From an uncultured Acetatifactor sp. (GTDB lineage Bacteria > Bacillota > Clostridia > Lachnospirales > Lachnospiraceae), in contig CAJTVB010000017.1 in assembly GCA_910579755.1 (NCBI GenBank), positions 28,740 through 92,739 of the forward strand: DNA of 64,000 bases. Direction: 5' to 3'. The notes beneath the pieces are model-generated. The model ran no database searches, was not told the origin of the DNA, and saw nothing but the letters and a program-made list of their open reading frames with translations. Of this stretch, positions 51,722 through 60,373 are shown in pieces (position 1 is the stretch's first letter; each line of letters starts with the position of its first letter). A program made the position numbers and the translations under genes.

Positions 51722-51844
51722 TGTTGCGTAGTCGCTCTACGTTAGATAGGAGTATGCTGTCACTGCCCTGTCGAAAACAAAATAATTCTGATAGGGGAGT
51801 TTTCCCTGTCGGAAACCGCAAAAGGGAGGATATGGAGGGATTTT

Positions 51845-52030
51845 ATGGCATTTGTAAAAGTAACATGTCAAATCGAGGATTATTCAGAACCGAGAAAAGA
51901 AAGTCTGAAAGTACATAGTCACTGGAATATAAATCGGTTTGTCGAATTGGAAATTGATGGAAAGAGATATACGGTCAATGGAAACGAATTGAAAACGGCT
52001 GTTGACAACTGTATGAATACTGGATTTTAG
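51845..52030 (+). CDS. Phage hypothetical protein
   Basis: 61 residues, ribosome site GGAGG nine bases upstream. Beta-rich (FVKVTCQIEDYSEP, FVELEIDGKRYTVNG). Followed after 9 bases by promoter copy B. Function unknown. Confidence 0.5.
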   Translation: MAFVKVTCQIEDYSEPRKESLKVHSHWNINRFVELEIDGKRYTVNGNELKTAVDNCMNTGF

Positions 52031-52039
52031 CCTTTAACT

Positions 52040-52072
52040 TGGTACAACTGCCCCGCCAAACTGCGGTACAAT
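52040..52072 (+). promoter_or_regulatory. TGGTACA-type phage promoter, copy B
   Basis: TGGTACA (52040-52046), 20 bases, TACAAT (52067-52072), nine bases after a stop codon. The next gene, a lipoprotein, starts 147 bases later. Confidence 0.6.
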
Positions 52073-52219
52073 ATAAGCATAAAAGGCATTAGGAAATGGG
52101 CGCGACATAAGGTAAGACCGATATATAGGCACTGAATATAATCAAAGACAGGAACAAATGGGAAGCGTTTTCTGCGGTACTAATGCTTTTTATAAATGGA
52201 AATCGGAAGGGATAAGGAA

Positions 52220-52645
52220 ATGAAGAAAAGAACTTTAAACATAATTTTAGTATTGGCTTTGTTGCTTTCTTTGGTAGGTTGCGAAGAGCAATCACAGATT
52301 GATTCATTGAAACAGCAGATTTCAGAGTTACAAGTCCAAAAGTCAAAATTAGAAAGCGAGATTTATACGCTTGAAAATGCAGTAACAGAAAAGAAAGAAG
52401 AAAATGGAACTGCAAAATATGTATTGACTTTGAAGGTAAAGCAAACGCATTTTTCCCTTAAAATTTCAGAACACTTAAAGGATTCTATGAACGCAATAGA
52501 GATTCAAATTCCAGTAGATAAAGAATATTATGATTCTGTGGAAGTCGGACAAAATATTGCTGATGAATTTAGAATGGGAAGTTTTGTGTTTAGAGGGACA
52601 TTTGGAAATTTCAAAGTTTCTGTAATCAAAAAAGAGATTCAGTAA
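52220..52645 (+). CDS. Phage-encoded lipoprotein with coiled coil
   Basis: 141 residues, ATG behind AAGGGATAAGG. Signal KKRTLNIILVLALLLSLVGC with lipobox Cys at about 21, a coiled coil (IDSLKQQISELQVQKSKLES) and a small C-terminal domain. A surface lipoprotein encoded by a prophage may block superinfection; not proven. Confidence 0.65.
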   Translation: MKKRTLNIILVLALLLSLVGCEEQSQIDSLKQQISELQVQKSKLESEIYTLENAVTEKKEENGTAKYVLTLKVKQTHFSLKISEHLKDSMNAIEIQIPVDKEYYDSVEVGQNIADEFRMGSFVFRGTFGNFKVSVIKKEIQ

Positions 52646-52663
52646 ATTGATATTGGGATGGTT

Positions 52664-52723
52664 ATGACAGAAAAATGGGTACTCTGCCCCATCTGCGGCG
52701 GCAAAACCCGAACGAAAAATTGA
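52664..52723 (+). pseudogene. Truncated cysteine-rich KTR-type peptide
   Basis: 19 codons, TEKWVLCPICGGKTRTKN, match the start of the small cysteine-rich KTR family. The second CxxC half is missing after an early stop. Confidence 0.5.
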
Positions 52724-52787
52724 ATCATAACCGGCTTGCAAATGGAGCAAGTCGCTAACCTGAAAAAGTTACAGGCAGACTTGCAAA

Positions 52788-52819
52788 GGCATCTCTGCTT
52801 ATGTGGAGGTGTCTTTTTT
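52788..52819 (+). terminator. Terminator after the lipoprotein cassette
   Basis: GGCATCTC (52788-52795) pairs with GAGGTGTC (52806-52813, two G-U) and six T follow. Confidence 0.7.
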
Positions 52820-52874
52820 ATTTTGACATTATCTAATTTTCGATAAATTTCCTAATCCCCCTTTCAAGAGGGGT

Positions 52875-52925
52875 GCATCCGTCAGTAATGGTGCTGTAAA
52901 GGCGGTTCGATTCCGCACGGGTGCA
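52875..52925 (+). ncRNA. Minimal tRNA-like structure lacking the anticodon arm
   Basis: 51 bases. Acceptor GCATCCG (52875-52881) pairs with CGGGTGC (52918-52924, one G-U). One small hairpin CAG/CTG stands in for the D arm. The T arm GCGG-TTCGATT-CCGC is good. The anticodon arm is missing, so it cannot decode. Lies 100 bases before two proper tRNA genes; likely a deletion relic, or a tRNA mimic. Confidence 0.5.
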
Positions 52926-53025
52926 TTTGCGCTTGTGGTTATGCTGTCTGCTTGCAGGTGGTCTATGGCGCAGGTGCAACATTTCCCTATCAAGCGTCTG
53001 CCCCTTGTGGGTGGGCGCACTCCCT

Positions 53026-53099
53026 CGGAACGTGGCTCAATTTGGTAGAGCACTTGATTTGGGTTCAAGGGGTTGCGCGTTCAAATCGCGTCGTTCCGA
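53026..53099 (+). tRNA. Phage tRNA-Pro(UGG)
   Basis: Acceptor CGGAACG/CGTTCCG, D arm GCTC/GAGC, anticodon stem CTTGA/TCAAG with loop TTTGGGT (anticodon TGG), T arm GCGCG-TTCAAAT-CGCGT. Same anticodon as the host tRNA-Pro in which the phage sits, but a different sequence. CCA is not encoded. Confidence 0.93.
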
Positions 53100-53103
53100 C
53101 TAA

Positions 53104-53175
53104 TGGCGTATCGCCAAGCGGTTAAGGCACAGGACTTTGACTCCTGTATCGTTGGTTCAAATCCAACTACGCCAG
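53104..53175 (+). tRNA. Phage tRNA-Gln(UUG)
   Basis: Acceptor TGGCGTA/TACGCCA, D arm GCCA/AGGC region, anticodon stem CAGGA/TCCTG with loop CTTTGAC (anticodon TTG), T arm GTTGG-TTCAAAT-CCAAC, discriminator G. Four bases after tRNA-Pro. Confidence 0.93.
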
Positions 53176-53253
53176 TTACCCCGGCAGTGGTTTATCTGCC
53201 TAAATCCATACAGCGGACACGCTGTTAAAAACCATGTTAGGAGGATATGACAC

Positions 53254-53862
53254 ATGAAAAACATTGAACAGATTTTGAAAGAAGCAGGAATCGAGGTTAC
53301 GGACGAGCAAAAAACGGCGGTCAATGCTGCGGTGACGGAGAACTACAAGACCATTGCAGAGTTTGACAAGCAGGCTAAGAAGCTGACGGCGGCAGAAGCG
53401 GATCGGGACAATTACAAAGGGCAGCTTGACACGGCGAATGAAACCCTGGAAAAGTTCAAGGACATTGACCCGGAGAAGCAGGCGGAGGAAATCCAGAAGT
53501 ATAAGCAGGCGGCAAAAGAAGCGCAGGACATGGCTGCAAAGCAGATTTTGGAGCGTGACCAGCGGGATTACCTCAAAGGCGAATTTGACAAGCTGAAAAT
53601 CGAATCGGGGCGCGTCAGGGATTCGCTTATGCGTGAAATCATGGGCGAGGACGGTTTGAAGTGGAAGGACGGCGCATTTATGGGGCTGTCGGACTATCTC
53701 TCAAAGGAGAACGAAAAAGACCACTTCTACCAGACCGAAGCTGAAAAAGCAGAAGCCGAAGCCAAAGAGAAAGCCGCCGGCAGTGCGCCGAAGTTTACGG
53801 ACAAGTCCGAGCCGAAGCAGGCCTCGGCGAAAGATACCAGCCCAGCTCCTGTGATTTTCTAA
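53254..53862 (+). CDS. Scaffold protein (phage minor structural GP20)
   Basis: 202 residues, highly charged and helical. Opening KNIEQILKEAGIEVTDEQK, then a coiled coil and a C-terminal Ala/Glu/Lys-rich tail are typical of GP20 scaffolds. Guides capsid assembly; precedes the major capsid gene by 28 bases. Confidence 0.85.
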   Translation: MKNIEQILKEAGIEVTDEQKTAVNAAVTENYKTIAEFDKQAKKLTAAEADRDNYKGQLDTANETLEKFKDIDPEKQAEEIQKYKQAAKEAQDMAAKQILERDQRDYLKGEFDKLKIESGRVRDSLMREIMGEDGLKWKDGAFMGLSDYLSKENEKDHFYQTEAEKAEAEAKEKAAGSAPKFTDKSEPKQASAKDTSPAPVIF

Positions 53863-53890
53863 ATCAAACAGAAAAGAAAGGACAAACAAA

Positions 53891-54853
53891 ATGGCTATTG
53901 AATCATTAAACATTACAAACCTGAAAGATTTATCCGGTACAGAAGAGGGTAAAATGCTTCTGGCGGAAGAACAGAAAGGCATCATCGAAAATGTCGGAAG
54001 ACGGACGATTTCAAGCCTTTTTAAGAACCAGAGACTCTCTGGCGATCCACAGGCAGGAACGCTTGTGGCGAAGAGATTTGCGTCCGCTAAAACAGAAGAA
54101 TATGGCACGGCGAGAGCGGCAGGAAAAGGAAAGTCCATCAAGGGTATGCAGGTCCCTATCGACATTGACATCGACAAGGAAATCATGGAAGAAGCAGAGG
54201 AAAAGGACATCCGCCTTGGAGGAATTCCGGGCCTGTTGTCTGATAGGAGAACAGCTATCACTCGTGCCATGGTTCGGGAACTGGACGAGAATTTCTTTCT
54301 TGTGGCTGTCGGAAAGCGCAAAGAGAGTGACGGCACTGTTGGAACGGTTGCCGGCGGTACAGAGGTCACGGTGTCCGGCGATACCATCAAAGACCGTGTA
54401 ACGGCGGTGGTGATGAAGCTGCACACCGCAAAGAATGAGTTTGTTGACGGCATTGAGAAAGAGGACATTCATGTGGTTCTGTCCCCGGAAGCCTACGAGG
54501 AAATGCGGGACTACATCGACACCAAAGGAAACGCCAATGTCAAGACAGACGTGGCGGAGTTCGGGCGGTATCACGGCGCATGGATCTACTCCAATGTTCA
54601 TCAGCCGGAAGGCGTTGAAATTATCGCTATGTGTACCGGGGCGATTGCGGAGCCGGTTATGGCAGACGAATACCAGGCAAAGCAGATTGAACTTTCCAAT
54701 GCGTATGCAATCGGTATGTTTTTCCATTATGGCTGTAAGGTTGTTATGCCTGACCTGATTTTCTTTAGCAAGAAACCGGGTGCGGCAAGTGCAATCGAAA
54801 CCGGAGAGGAATCTGGCGGCACGGCAAGGGCAAAGAGTGCGAAGTTGTCATAA
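53891..54853 (+). CDS. Major capsid protein
   Basis: 320 residues. HK97-fold pattern with E-loop region (LVAKRFASAKTEEYG), spine helix (RTAITRAMVRELDENFFL) and P domain (DIHVVLSPEAYEEMRDYI). Position after the scaffold gene supports this. Confidence 0.88.
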   Translation: MAIESLNITNLKDLSGTEEGKMLLAEEQKGIIENVGRRTISSLFKNQRLSGDPQAGTLVAKRFASAKTEEYGTARAAGKGKSIKGMQVPIDIDIDKEIMEEAEEKDIRLGGIPGLLSDRRTAITRAMVRELDENFFLVAVGKRKESDGTVGTVAGGTEVTVSGDTIKDRVTAVVMKLHTAKNEFVDGIEKEDIHVVLSPEAYEEMRDYIDTKGNANVKTDVAEFGRYHGAWIYSNVHQPEGVEIIAMCTGAIAEPVMADEYQAKQIELSNAYAIGMFFHYGCKVVMPDLIFFSKKPGAASAIETGEESGGTARAKSAKLS

Positions 54854-54915
54854 GAAGCAAACCGGCATGGGATATGTAAAGTATTTCATGCCGGAAATCA
54901 GATTGGAGAAACGTA

Positions 54916-55482
54916 ATGAAATTATTTTTTGATACAGAATTTACCGGACTACATAAGAGAACATCTCTTATCAGTATCGGTATTGTTGCGAAGAATGGCA
55001 AGCGGTTCTATGCGGAGTTTTCCACATATAAAGAAAATCAGTGTGACGATTGGATAAGGGAAAACGTGCTGAAACATACCATTCTTGCCGGAAATGATAC
55101 CCTTGCCGCAAGGCTTGGAGAGGACGGCAACACAACGGTTGTTCTTGGCAGTAAAGCGGATATTCGGTATGAGTTGGGCGAGTGGCTGAAACAGTTTGAC
55201 AGTGTTCAATTTGTGTCTGATGTGAGCCATTATGACTTCGTTCTGTTGATTGACATTTTCGGCGGTGCGTTTGACTTGCCGGGAAATGTGTCAGCGGCTT
55301 GTCACGACATCAATCCGGACATTGCACGGCATTATGGGATTTCCGACAGAGAAGCCTTTGACAAGAGCAGAGAGGACATTGTTTCTGAACTGTGCGGGCG
55401 GCAGATTGAGGGAGAGAAGCACAACGCCCTTTATGACGCAGAAGTTATCAAGGCTATTTATGCGGAAATCTGTGGGGCGTAA
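54916..55482 (+). CDS. DnaQ-like 3'-5' exonuclease
   Basis: 188 residues. DEDDh exonuclease motifs: FFDTEFTGL (D-x-E), VSDVSHYDFVLL and HNALYDAEVI. Similar to small RNase T/DnaQ-type enzymes. Placed between capsid and connector genes, where structural genes are expected, so it looks like an inserted accessory gene. Substrate DNA or RNA unknown. Confidence 0.78.
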   Translation: MKLFFDTEFTGLHKRTSLISIGIVAKNGKRFYAEFSTYKENQCDDWIRENVLKHTILAGNDTLAARLGEDGNTTVVLGSKADIRYELGEWLKQFDSVQFVSDVSHYDFVLLIDIFGGAFDLPGNVSAACHDINPDIARHYGISDREAFDKSREDIVSELCGRQIEGEKHNALYDAEVIKAIYAEICGA

Positions 55483-55485
55483 TCT

Positions 55486-56064
55486 ATGGGATATGTAACC
55501 TACGACTACTACAAAAACATATACGGTGAGGATTCCATGCCGGAAACCGACTTTAATCGGCTGTCATGGGAGGCTTGCCGCAAGGTGGACGCACTCACGC
55601 TGAATAAGCTGAAATTCGCATTTCCCACCAACGAGGACGATGCAGAAGCCGTCCGGCGGTGCGTCTGCAAGCTAATTGAGATTGCAGGGCAGATTGAAGC
55701 GGCAAACAAACGGGTATCAGAGGGACAGGGGTACATAACGGACGAATCCGGCACGCTCCGGGGGAAAGTGGTATCTTCCGTTTCCTCTGGAAGTGAATCC
55801 ATATCGTACACGGTAAAGGCAGAATCCGGCAGTACCCTGATTGACGCTGTTTTGTCGGACAAGGCGGCGCAGGAGCGGCTATATCGTGACACTGTGAGGG
55901 AATATCTCTCACTTGTGCCGGATTCCAACGGCGTGAATCTTCTGTATGCCGGAATCCCCTACCCACGCCGCAATGCCCCGATAAGCAGACCGCCGGAGGA
56001 TAAGCCAGTGGAGAAGCCAACGGAGCCGGAGGAAAGCGAGGATAAAGAAGATGGGACTGTTTAA
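55486..56064 (+). CDS. Head-tail connector (gp6-like)
   Basis: 192 residues. YYKNIYGEDSMPETDFNRLS and the helical arrangement are those of phage head-tail connector proteins. Pro/Glu-rich C-terminal tail. Overlaps the next gene by 14 bases. Confidence 0.75.
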   Translation: MGYVTYDYYKNIYGEDSMPETDFNRLSWEACRKVDALTLNKLKFAFPTNEDDAEAVRRCVCKLIEIAGQIEAANKRVSEGQGYITDESGTLRGKVVSSVSSGSESISYTVKAESGSTLIDAVLSDKAAQERLYRDTVREYLSLVPDSNGVNLLYAGIPYPRRNAPISRPPEDKPVEKPTEPEESEDKEDGTV

Positions 56065-56263
56065 GAAAATGTGTTCGCATAATTATGTGGTAAAGGAACG
56101 GTCAAACGCTCTCCAACAGGACGAAATGGGCTATCCGTTGCGCCTGTGTATCTGTCAGTGTTCCAAATGTGGAAAATCGGAGCAGAAGTGGCTTGATACC
56201 AATGAAAGCGCACTTAATGAAATAAAGACTGGGAAATCATTCCTTGTAAAGTGGGATAGGTGA
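56051..56263 (+). CDS. Small zinc-ribbon-like phage protein
   Basis: 70 residues. CSHNYVVKER, then CICQCSKCGKSEQKW give a Cys/His metal site. Found in similar positions in Clostridia phages. Function unknown. Confidence 0.6.
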   Translation: MGLFKKMCSHNYVVKERSNALQQDEMGYPLRLCICQCSKCGKSEQKWLDTNESALNEIKTGKSFLVKWDR

Positions 56264-56267
56264 CGCT

Positions 56268-56738
56268 ATGGGAATAGGCTATGTTGACAGCGTGGTTGTC
56301 TATAACCGCTACATAAATGGGCTGATGGAAACAGAAACATATTTCGGCACACGGTTTGACAATGTGCGTGTGGAACTGACGCAGGGCGCCAACCAAAAGG
56401 CAAGTGGCATGGAGAACGTCAGTGTGTGCGTGGCGAAAATCCCGAATGTCAATCTGCCGAAGCCGTACAAAGCGCCGGAAGTGTGGAACGACCTCACAAC
56501 AGAGGATATGCTTGAAAGTTTCACGCTTGACACAGAGGGGAAGAATTTTTTTGTAATCGCGAAGAAAGCGGAACTGGGCATTGACATTGATGTGCCTGTC
56601 GGACTGATAGACCAAGATGAAAGCAAGTACCCCGGCGGCTTTTTTGAGTATATCAAGACAAAGTACGGTTATGCGTTTAGCGTTGATACGGTGGACGTTT
56701 ATACGCTGATACCGAGGTTTGAGATTGGAGGAAGATAA
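56268..56738 (+). CDS. Minor head/closure protein (DUF6751-like)
   Basis: 156 residues in the head-closure position. RYINGLMETETYFGTRFDNV and LIDQDESKYPGGFFEYIK are characteristic of this neck gene in Clostridia siphophages. Confidence 0.65.
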   Translation: MGIGYVDSVVVYNRYINGLMETETYFGTRFDNVRVELTQGANQKASGMENVSVCVAKIPNVNLPKPYKAPEVWNDLTTEDMLESFTLDTEGKNFFVIAKKAELGIDIDVPVGLIDQDESKYPGGFFEYIKTKYGYAFSVDTVDVYTLIPRFEIGGR

Positions 56739-56741
56739 AAA

Positions 56742-57095
56742 GTGAAAACCATTAAAAATATTATTGCAGAATCGGGAGAAGATTGCAGAGTTGACCTTGA
56801 CATCATGCACGAATCTCTGACAAAACTCCCGGCTGAAATGTATCTGAATTTATACCGTAAAATGCACACGAACATTTACGGCTATCCCCCGGTTGTGAAT
56901 TGGGGCGGCTGTTGCGGAACGGTTGAGGAAAAGAAGTCGGACATCAAGATTGATGTTGACTATTCAGAGGTAGACGAAGCAAGGAAGAAGATTGACGAAT
57001 TGGGCGAAAAGCTGGATTCTGTCAATGAGTTAATCTCAAAAATTACTGGCGGCAGAATCTCTATTTATGCCAGCTTTGCAGAAAGCGGTAAGTAG
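56742..57095 (+). CDS. Neck/tail-joining hypothetical protein
   Basis: 117 residues, GTG start behind GGAGGAAG. Sits in the position of a head-tail joining protein. Contains WGGCCG and a C-terminal helix. Confidence 0.55.
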   Translation: MKTIKNIIAESGEDCRVDLDIMHESLTKLPAEMYLNLYRKMHTNIYGYPPVVNWGGCCGTVEEKKSDIKIDVDYSEVDEARKKIDELGEKLDSVNELISKITGGRISIYASFAESGK

Positions 57096-57098
57096 CCT

Positions 57099-57572
57099 AT
57101 GCCCGAAGAAATCAAAGAACGCCTGTCCAAAACGGAATATGATAAGGTCGGGGAAATGCTGCTGGAACTGATTGCGGAGTGTCCGTATATCCCGGCTGAT
57201 CTGAAAGGAAAAACCGGAGGAATTCAGTATCAGTCAATGGGGACGGATAAGTGCATCGGAATCCTGACGCTTCCCGGCGCAAAATACGTTAAAAAGTATG
57301 TGTCTGGCAGCTTTGTGGCGCAGGTTAGCTTTCAGATTGCGTATAAGAGTAGTCCTACAAACAATAAAGGGCGCATAGATGCACAGGCAGTTGTGGATAA
57401 CATCATGGACTGGCTGGAAGATATTGAGAAATTACCGTCACTATCTGGCGGAAGAAAAATAACCAAAATCACCGCCTCAAGTAGCTTTGCAACCGTGGAC
57501 GAGGTAAGCGGAGACAAGCAGACTGTTTTTGTGGCAAATGCAGAAATGCGGTATGAAAAGAAAGGAGCATAA
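57099..57572 (+). CDS. Tail completion/minor capsid protein
   Basis: 157 residues. LLELIAECPYIPADL, then SFVAQVSFQIAYKS match the tail-terminator-like protein upstream of tail tube genes in this phage type. Confidence 0.65.
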   Translation: MPEEIKERLSKTEYDKVGEMLLELIAECPYIPADLKGKTGGIQYQSMGTDKCIGILTLPGAKYVKKYVSGSFVAQVSFQIAYKSSPTNNKGRIDAQAVVDNIMDWLEDIEKLPSLSGGRKITKITASSSFATVDEVSGDKQTVFVANAEMRYEKKGA

Positions 57573-57575
57573 AAA

Positions 57576-58121
57576 GTGGCAAACGACAGAACAAACATGG
57601 TGTCCTTGTTGGACTTTGGGAAGTGGATGGATGGTGATGCATCGAACATACTCGAGCTCGGGGACGGATATACGGAATTGACCGAGGACTGGTCCCCGAA
57701 TACGAACGAAACAACCTATGTAAACATGAAAACAGCAGCAACTACAGTTAATGGATATGCGCTTTCTATGACGCCGGAACGCGAGCATCTATCCGATGAA
57801 GCGCAAGAGTACATAGACAGGGCATTTCGAAAATTTCCAACTGGGAAAAGTGCAGAAACAGACTATTACCGGTTTTACAAGACCGGAAAGTCTGGAGACG
57901 GGTTCCTGGCAATCAAAGTGCCTGTGGTTGCGATGCCGACCTCTACGGGCGGAACAGGTGGCGAAACGCTCACGTCCTCGATCCAGATTAGCGGAAACGG
58001 CGATGCCGTTGACGGCATCATGAAGATTGAAGAAGGGAAATGGACATTTACCGAGACACCGGACGCAGAAGCAGCAGCGTATAAAATACGCAAAAATGGC
58101 AGCGCAAGCCTTAGCGACTAG
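57576..58121 (+). CDS. Major tail (tube) protein
   Basis: 181 residues, GTG start behind AAAGGAGC. Order and composition (beta-rich; ends KIRKNGSASLSD) fit the tail tube protein. Confidence 0.75.
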   Translation: MANDRTNMVSLLDFGKWMDGDASNILELGDGYTELTEDWSPNTNETTYVNMKTAATTVNGYALSMTPEREHLSDEAQEYIDRAFRKFPTGKSAETDYYRFYKTGKSGDGFLAIKVPVVAMPTSTGGTGGETLTSSIQISGNGDAVDGIMKIEEGKWTFTETPDAEAAAYKIRKNGSASLSD

Positions 58122-58195
58122 GTATTAAGCAAGCACTTAATATGCAGGGGAGCATACCTTTCCATTGTTCCCCTGTTTTGGAAAGGATATTAGGA

Positions 58196-58645
58196 ATGGA
58201 TAGTTTAAGAGTAAATAGCGGCATAAAAAATATCGAGGTAAATGACAATGGGGATTATATCAGCATCCCGATCAGTGACGCTGGTTTTTATGAACGTTTC
58301 GGCGCTCTGATGAAGAATTTTGAAAGCAAGCAGGCAGAAATCGAACAGCGGGCAAAGGAGCTGTCAGAAAAACACAAAGACAAACAAAATGATGATGTGG
58401 ATATGATCGTTGACAGCATTCAGCTTTACGCTGATTTATGCAGATACACCTGCACTGAACTGGACAGCCTTTTTGGAGAGGGATGCTGCCGCAAAGTGTT
58501 TGTAGGTATCCAGAATCCGGGAGTGGAACTGATTGCAGATTTCTTTGAGCAGATTACACCGCTTCTCAATCAGTATGCGCAGGAGAGAAATCAGAAGATA
58601 AATCTCATATACAGCCGCAATCGTAAAGGGGCAAGGAACAAGTAA
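58196..58645 (+). CDS. Tail assembly chaperone-like protein
   Basis: 149 residues, ATG behind AAAGGATATTAGGA. Helical, with KNFESKQAEIEQRAKELSEK. Precedes the Gp15 gene by a one-base overlap, the gpG/gpGT position. Confidence 0.65.
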   Translation: MDSLRVNSGIKNIEVNDNGDYISIPISDAGFYERFGALMKNFESKQAEIEQRAKELSEKHKDKQNDDVDMIVDSIQLYADLCRYTCTELDSLFGEGCCRKVFVGIQNPGVELIADFFEQITPLLNQYAQERNQKINLIYSRNRKGARNK

Positions 58646-59289
58646 TGTTTAATGTTTTGCTGGATCCTCTTCCAACAGAATACAGAGGTTTTCCCATTGA
58701 TTCAGATTTTCAGATTGGCATCCAGATTATGCAGGCCCTGGAGGATGGTGAACTTTCGCGGCAGGAGGGACAGGCGGTAGCTTTATCCCTCCTGTTTCTT
58801 CAAGAAGATGCTCAAGGCAATCAGCTTCCCCTGCCGGATGCCGAAACTGCCCTGGAAGGACTTGTGTGGTTTTTGACGGACTGGAACCATGATCATAATA
58901 GCAAGGTAGATAAGACGAGGATAACTGACTTCGACATTGATCAATGGCGTATATATTCTGCCTTTAAACAGCATTATGGAATCAACCTGAATATAGATAA
59001 GCTGCACTTTTGGGAATTTATGGGACTGCTCACCACACTGCCAGAATGCGCCTATACACGCGTTATTGATATCCGGGCGAAGAAAATCACGTCTAAAATG
59101 GGAACGGACGAGAAAAAGGCATATACGGAGCTTAAAAAGGTATATGCGCTGGACCAGCCGAATGAAGTAGAGTATACCGACAATCAGAAGGCGGCCATCG
59201 ATGAGTTTGACCGGATGATGGAAGAACAAAAGAAAATCAGGGAAAGTAAGAAACTGGCGGCAAAAGCTTTTAAGGATATGGTGAGATGA
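58645..59289 (+). CDS. Bacteriophage Gp15 family protein
   Basis: 214 residues. PLPTEYRGFPIDSDFQIGIQ and WRIYSAFKQHYGINL are Gp15 (tail assembly) signatures. Normally followed by the tape measure gene, which is not reached within this window. Confidence 0.85.
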   Translation: MFNVLLDPLPTEYRGFPIDSDFQIGIQIMQALEDGELSRQEGQAVALSLLFLQEDAQGNQLPLPDAETALEGLVWFLTDWNHDHNSKVDKTRITDFDIDQWRIYSAFKQHYGINLNIDKLHFWEFMGLLTTLPECAYTRVIDIRAKKITSKMGTDEKKAYTELKKVYALDQPNEVEYTDNQKAAIDEFDRMMEEQKKIRESKKLAAKAFKDMVR

Positions 59290-59909
59290 TGTACAGGCAA
59301 ACCAAAAACTATGAAAACCTTCAGAAGCGTGTATTTGACGGTGCAGGGGAATATGGCATACCGCAGATACAGCCTGCAACATATAAAAGTTGTGACTGGA
59401 TCGGGTTCAATTATGCCAGAAGTGAAAAGAATAGGACGGATAAGGGAGTACATTTCTTCCTTGACGATTACCAATTTGGAGTAGTTTGGCAGTCTCCAGA
59501 CAAGTACCTTGATATGTTCCGGCAATTCACTCACGTCATGTCCCCGGACTTCTCTACATACACTGACTTTCCGAAAGCCATACAGATTTACAATCATTAC
59601 CGCAAACATTGGGTAGGAGCATATCTGCAAGAGAATGGTGTGAATGTGATACCGACAATTTCATGGAGTACGCCTGATTCATTTGAATGGTGCTTTGACG
59701 GGGAGCCGGCAGGCGGCGCGGTTGCGGTATCTTCCGTTGGCGCGACGAACAGCCGGGAAAAGAAAGTGCTGTTCCTTGCCGGATATAATGCCATGATAGA
59801 GCGGCTGCACCCGGAGACTATTCTCTTTTACGGGAAAGTGCCGGAAGAATGTGAGGGAAATATTTTACAGATACAGCCGTTTCATAAACGGTTTGAGAAA
59901 GAAGTGTGA
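59286..59909 (+). CDS. DUF4417 protein
   Basis: 207 residues. WIGFNYARSEKN, FTHVMSPDFSTYTDFPKA and ILFYGKVPEECEGNI are typical of DUF4417, a phage-associated family. Overlaps Gp15 by 4 bases. Function unknown. Confidence 0.78.
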   Translation: MMYRQTKNYENLQKRVFDGAGEYGIPQIQPATYKSCDWIGFNYARSEKNRTDKGVHFFLDDYQFGVVWQSPDKYLDMFRQFTHVMSPDFSTYTDFPKAIQIYNHYRKHWVGAYLQENGVNVIPTISWSTPDSFEWCFDGEPAGGAVAVSSVGATNSREKKVLFLAGYNAMIERLHPETILFYGKVPEECEGNILQIQPFHKRFEKEV

Positions 59910-59912
59910 GAT

Positions 59913-60308
59913 ATGGGTGGAAGAGGGGCAAGTTCCGGAATATCAGATAAAGGCAGAAAGTACGGAAGTGAATATAACACTATTTTACAAGAAGGAAATA
60001 TAAAATTTGTTACCAAGAGTGATCGAACGTCAGAAACGCTCATGGAGACAATGACACCTGGGAGGGTATATGTAACAGTCGGAGGAAAAGATTTACTATC
60101 AATAATGTACTTCAATTCAGATAACAAAAGAGTAAAGTCCATTGATCTTGATCACCCTCATAAAAAGATGAAACCACATACTCATCATGGTTACATACAC
60201 TTTGAAAATGATGGTCCTAAGGGTGCTGCGAATCTTACTACTGAAGAAAAGAAAATGGTTGAGAGAGTTGCGAAATTGTGGTATAATCACTTAAACAAGA
60301 AGCAGTAG
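59913..60308 (+). CDS. Possible toxin-like phage protein with His cluster
   Basis: 131 residues. Starts GGRGASSGI, an opening common in phage polymorphic toxin proteins. The centre has DLDHPHKKMKPHTHHGYIHF, a dense His/Asp cluster that may be catalytic or metal-binding, then LTTEEKKMVERVAKLWYN. Resembles C-terminal domains found on MuF-type phage proteins, here on its own. Its 3' end overlaps a tRNA-like structure. Confidence 0.5.
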   Translation: MGGRGASSGISDKGRKYGSEYNTILQEGNIKFVTKSDRTSETLMETMTPGRVYVTVGGKDLLSIMYFNSDNKRVKSIDLDHPHKKMKPHTHHGYIHFENDGPKGAANLTTEEKKMVERVAKLWYNHLNKKQ

Positions 60309-60369
60309 CTCACAAGGGAGAAGCAGCGTTATCAGCGCATGGACTCCGGTTCAAATCCGGACGCTTGTT
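60294..60369 (+). ncRNA. tRNA-like structure overlapping the end of the preceding gene
   Basis: 76 bases. AACAAG (60294-60299) pairs with CTTGTT (60364-60369). The D arm has only GCT/AGC. The anticodon-like arm GCG/CGC has a 7-base loop TTATCAG. The T arm TCCGG-TTCAAAT-CCGGA is perfect. The acceptor is two pairs short. Degenerate tRNA or tRNA mimic. Confidence 0.5.
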
Positions 60370-60373
60370 GTCA

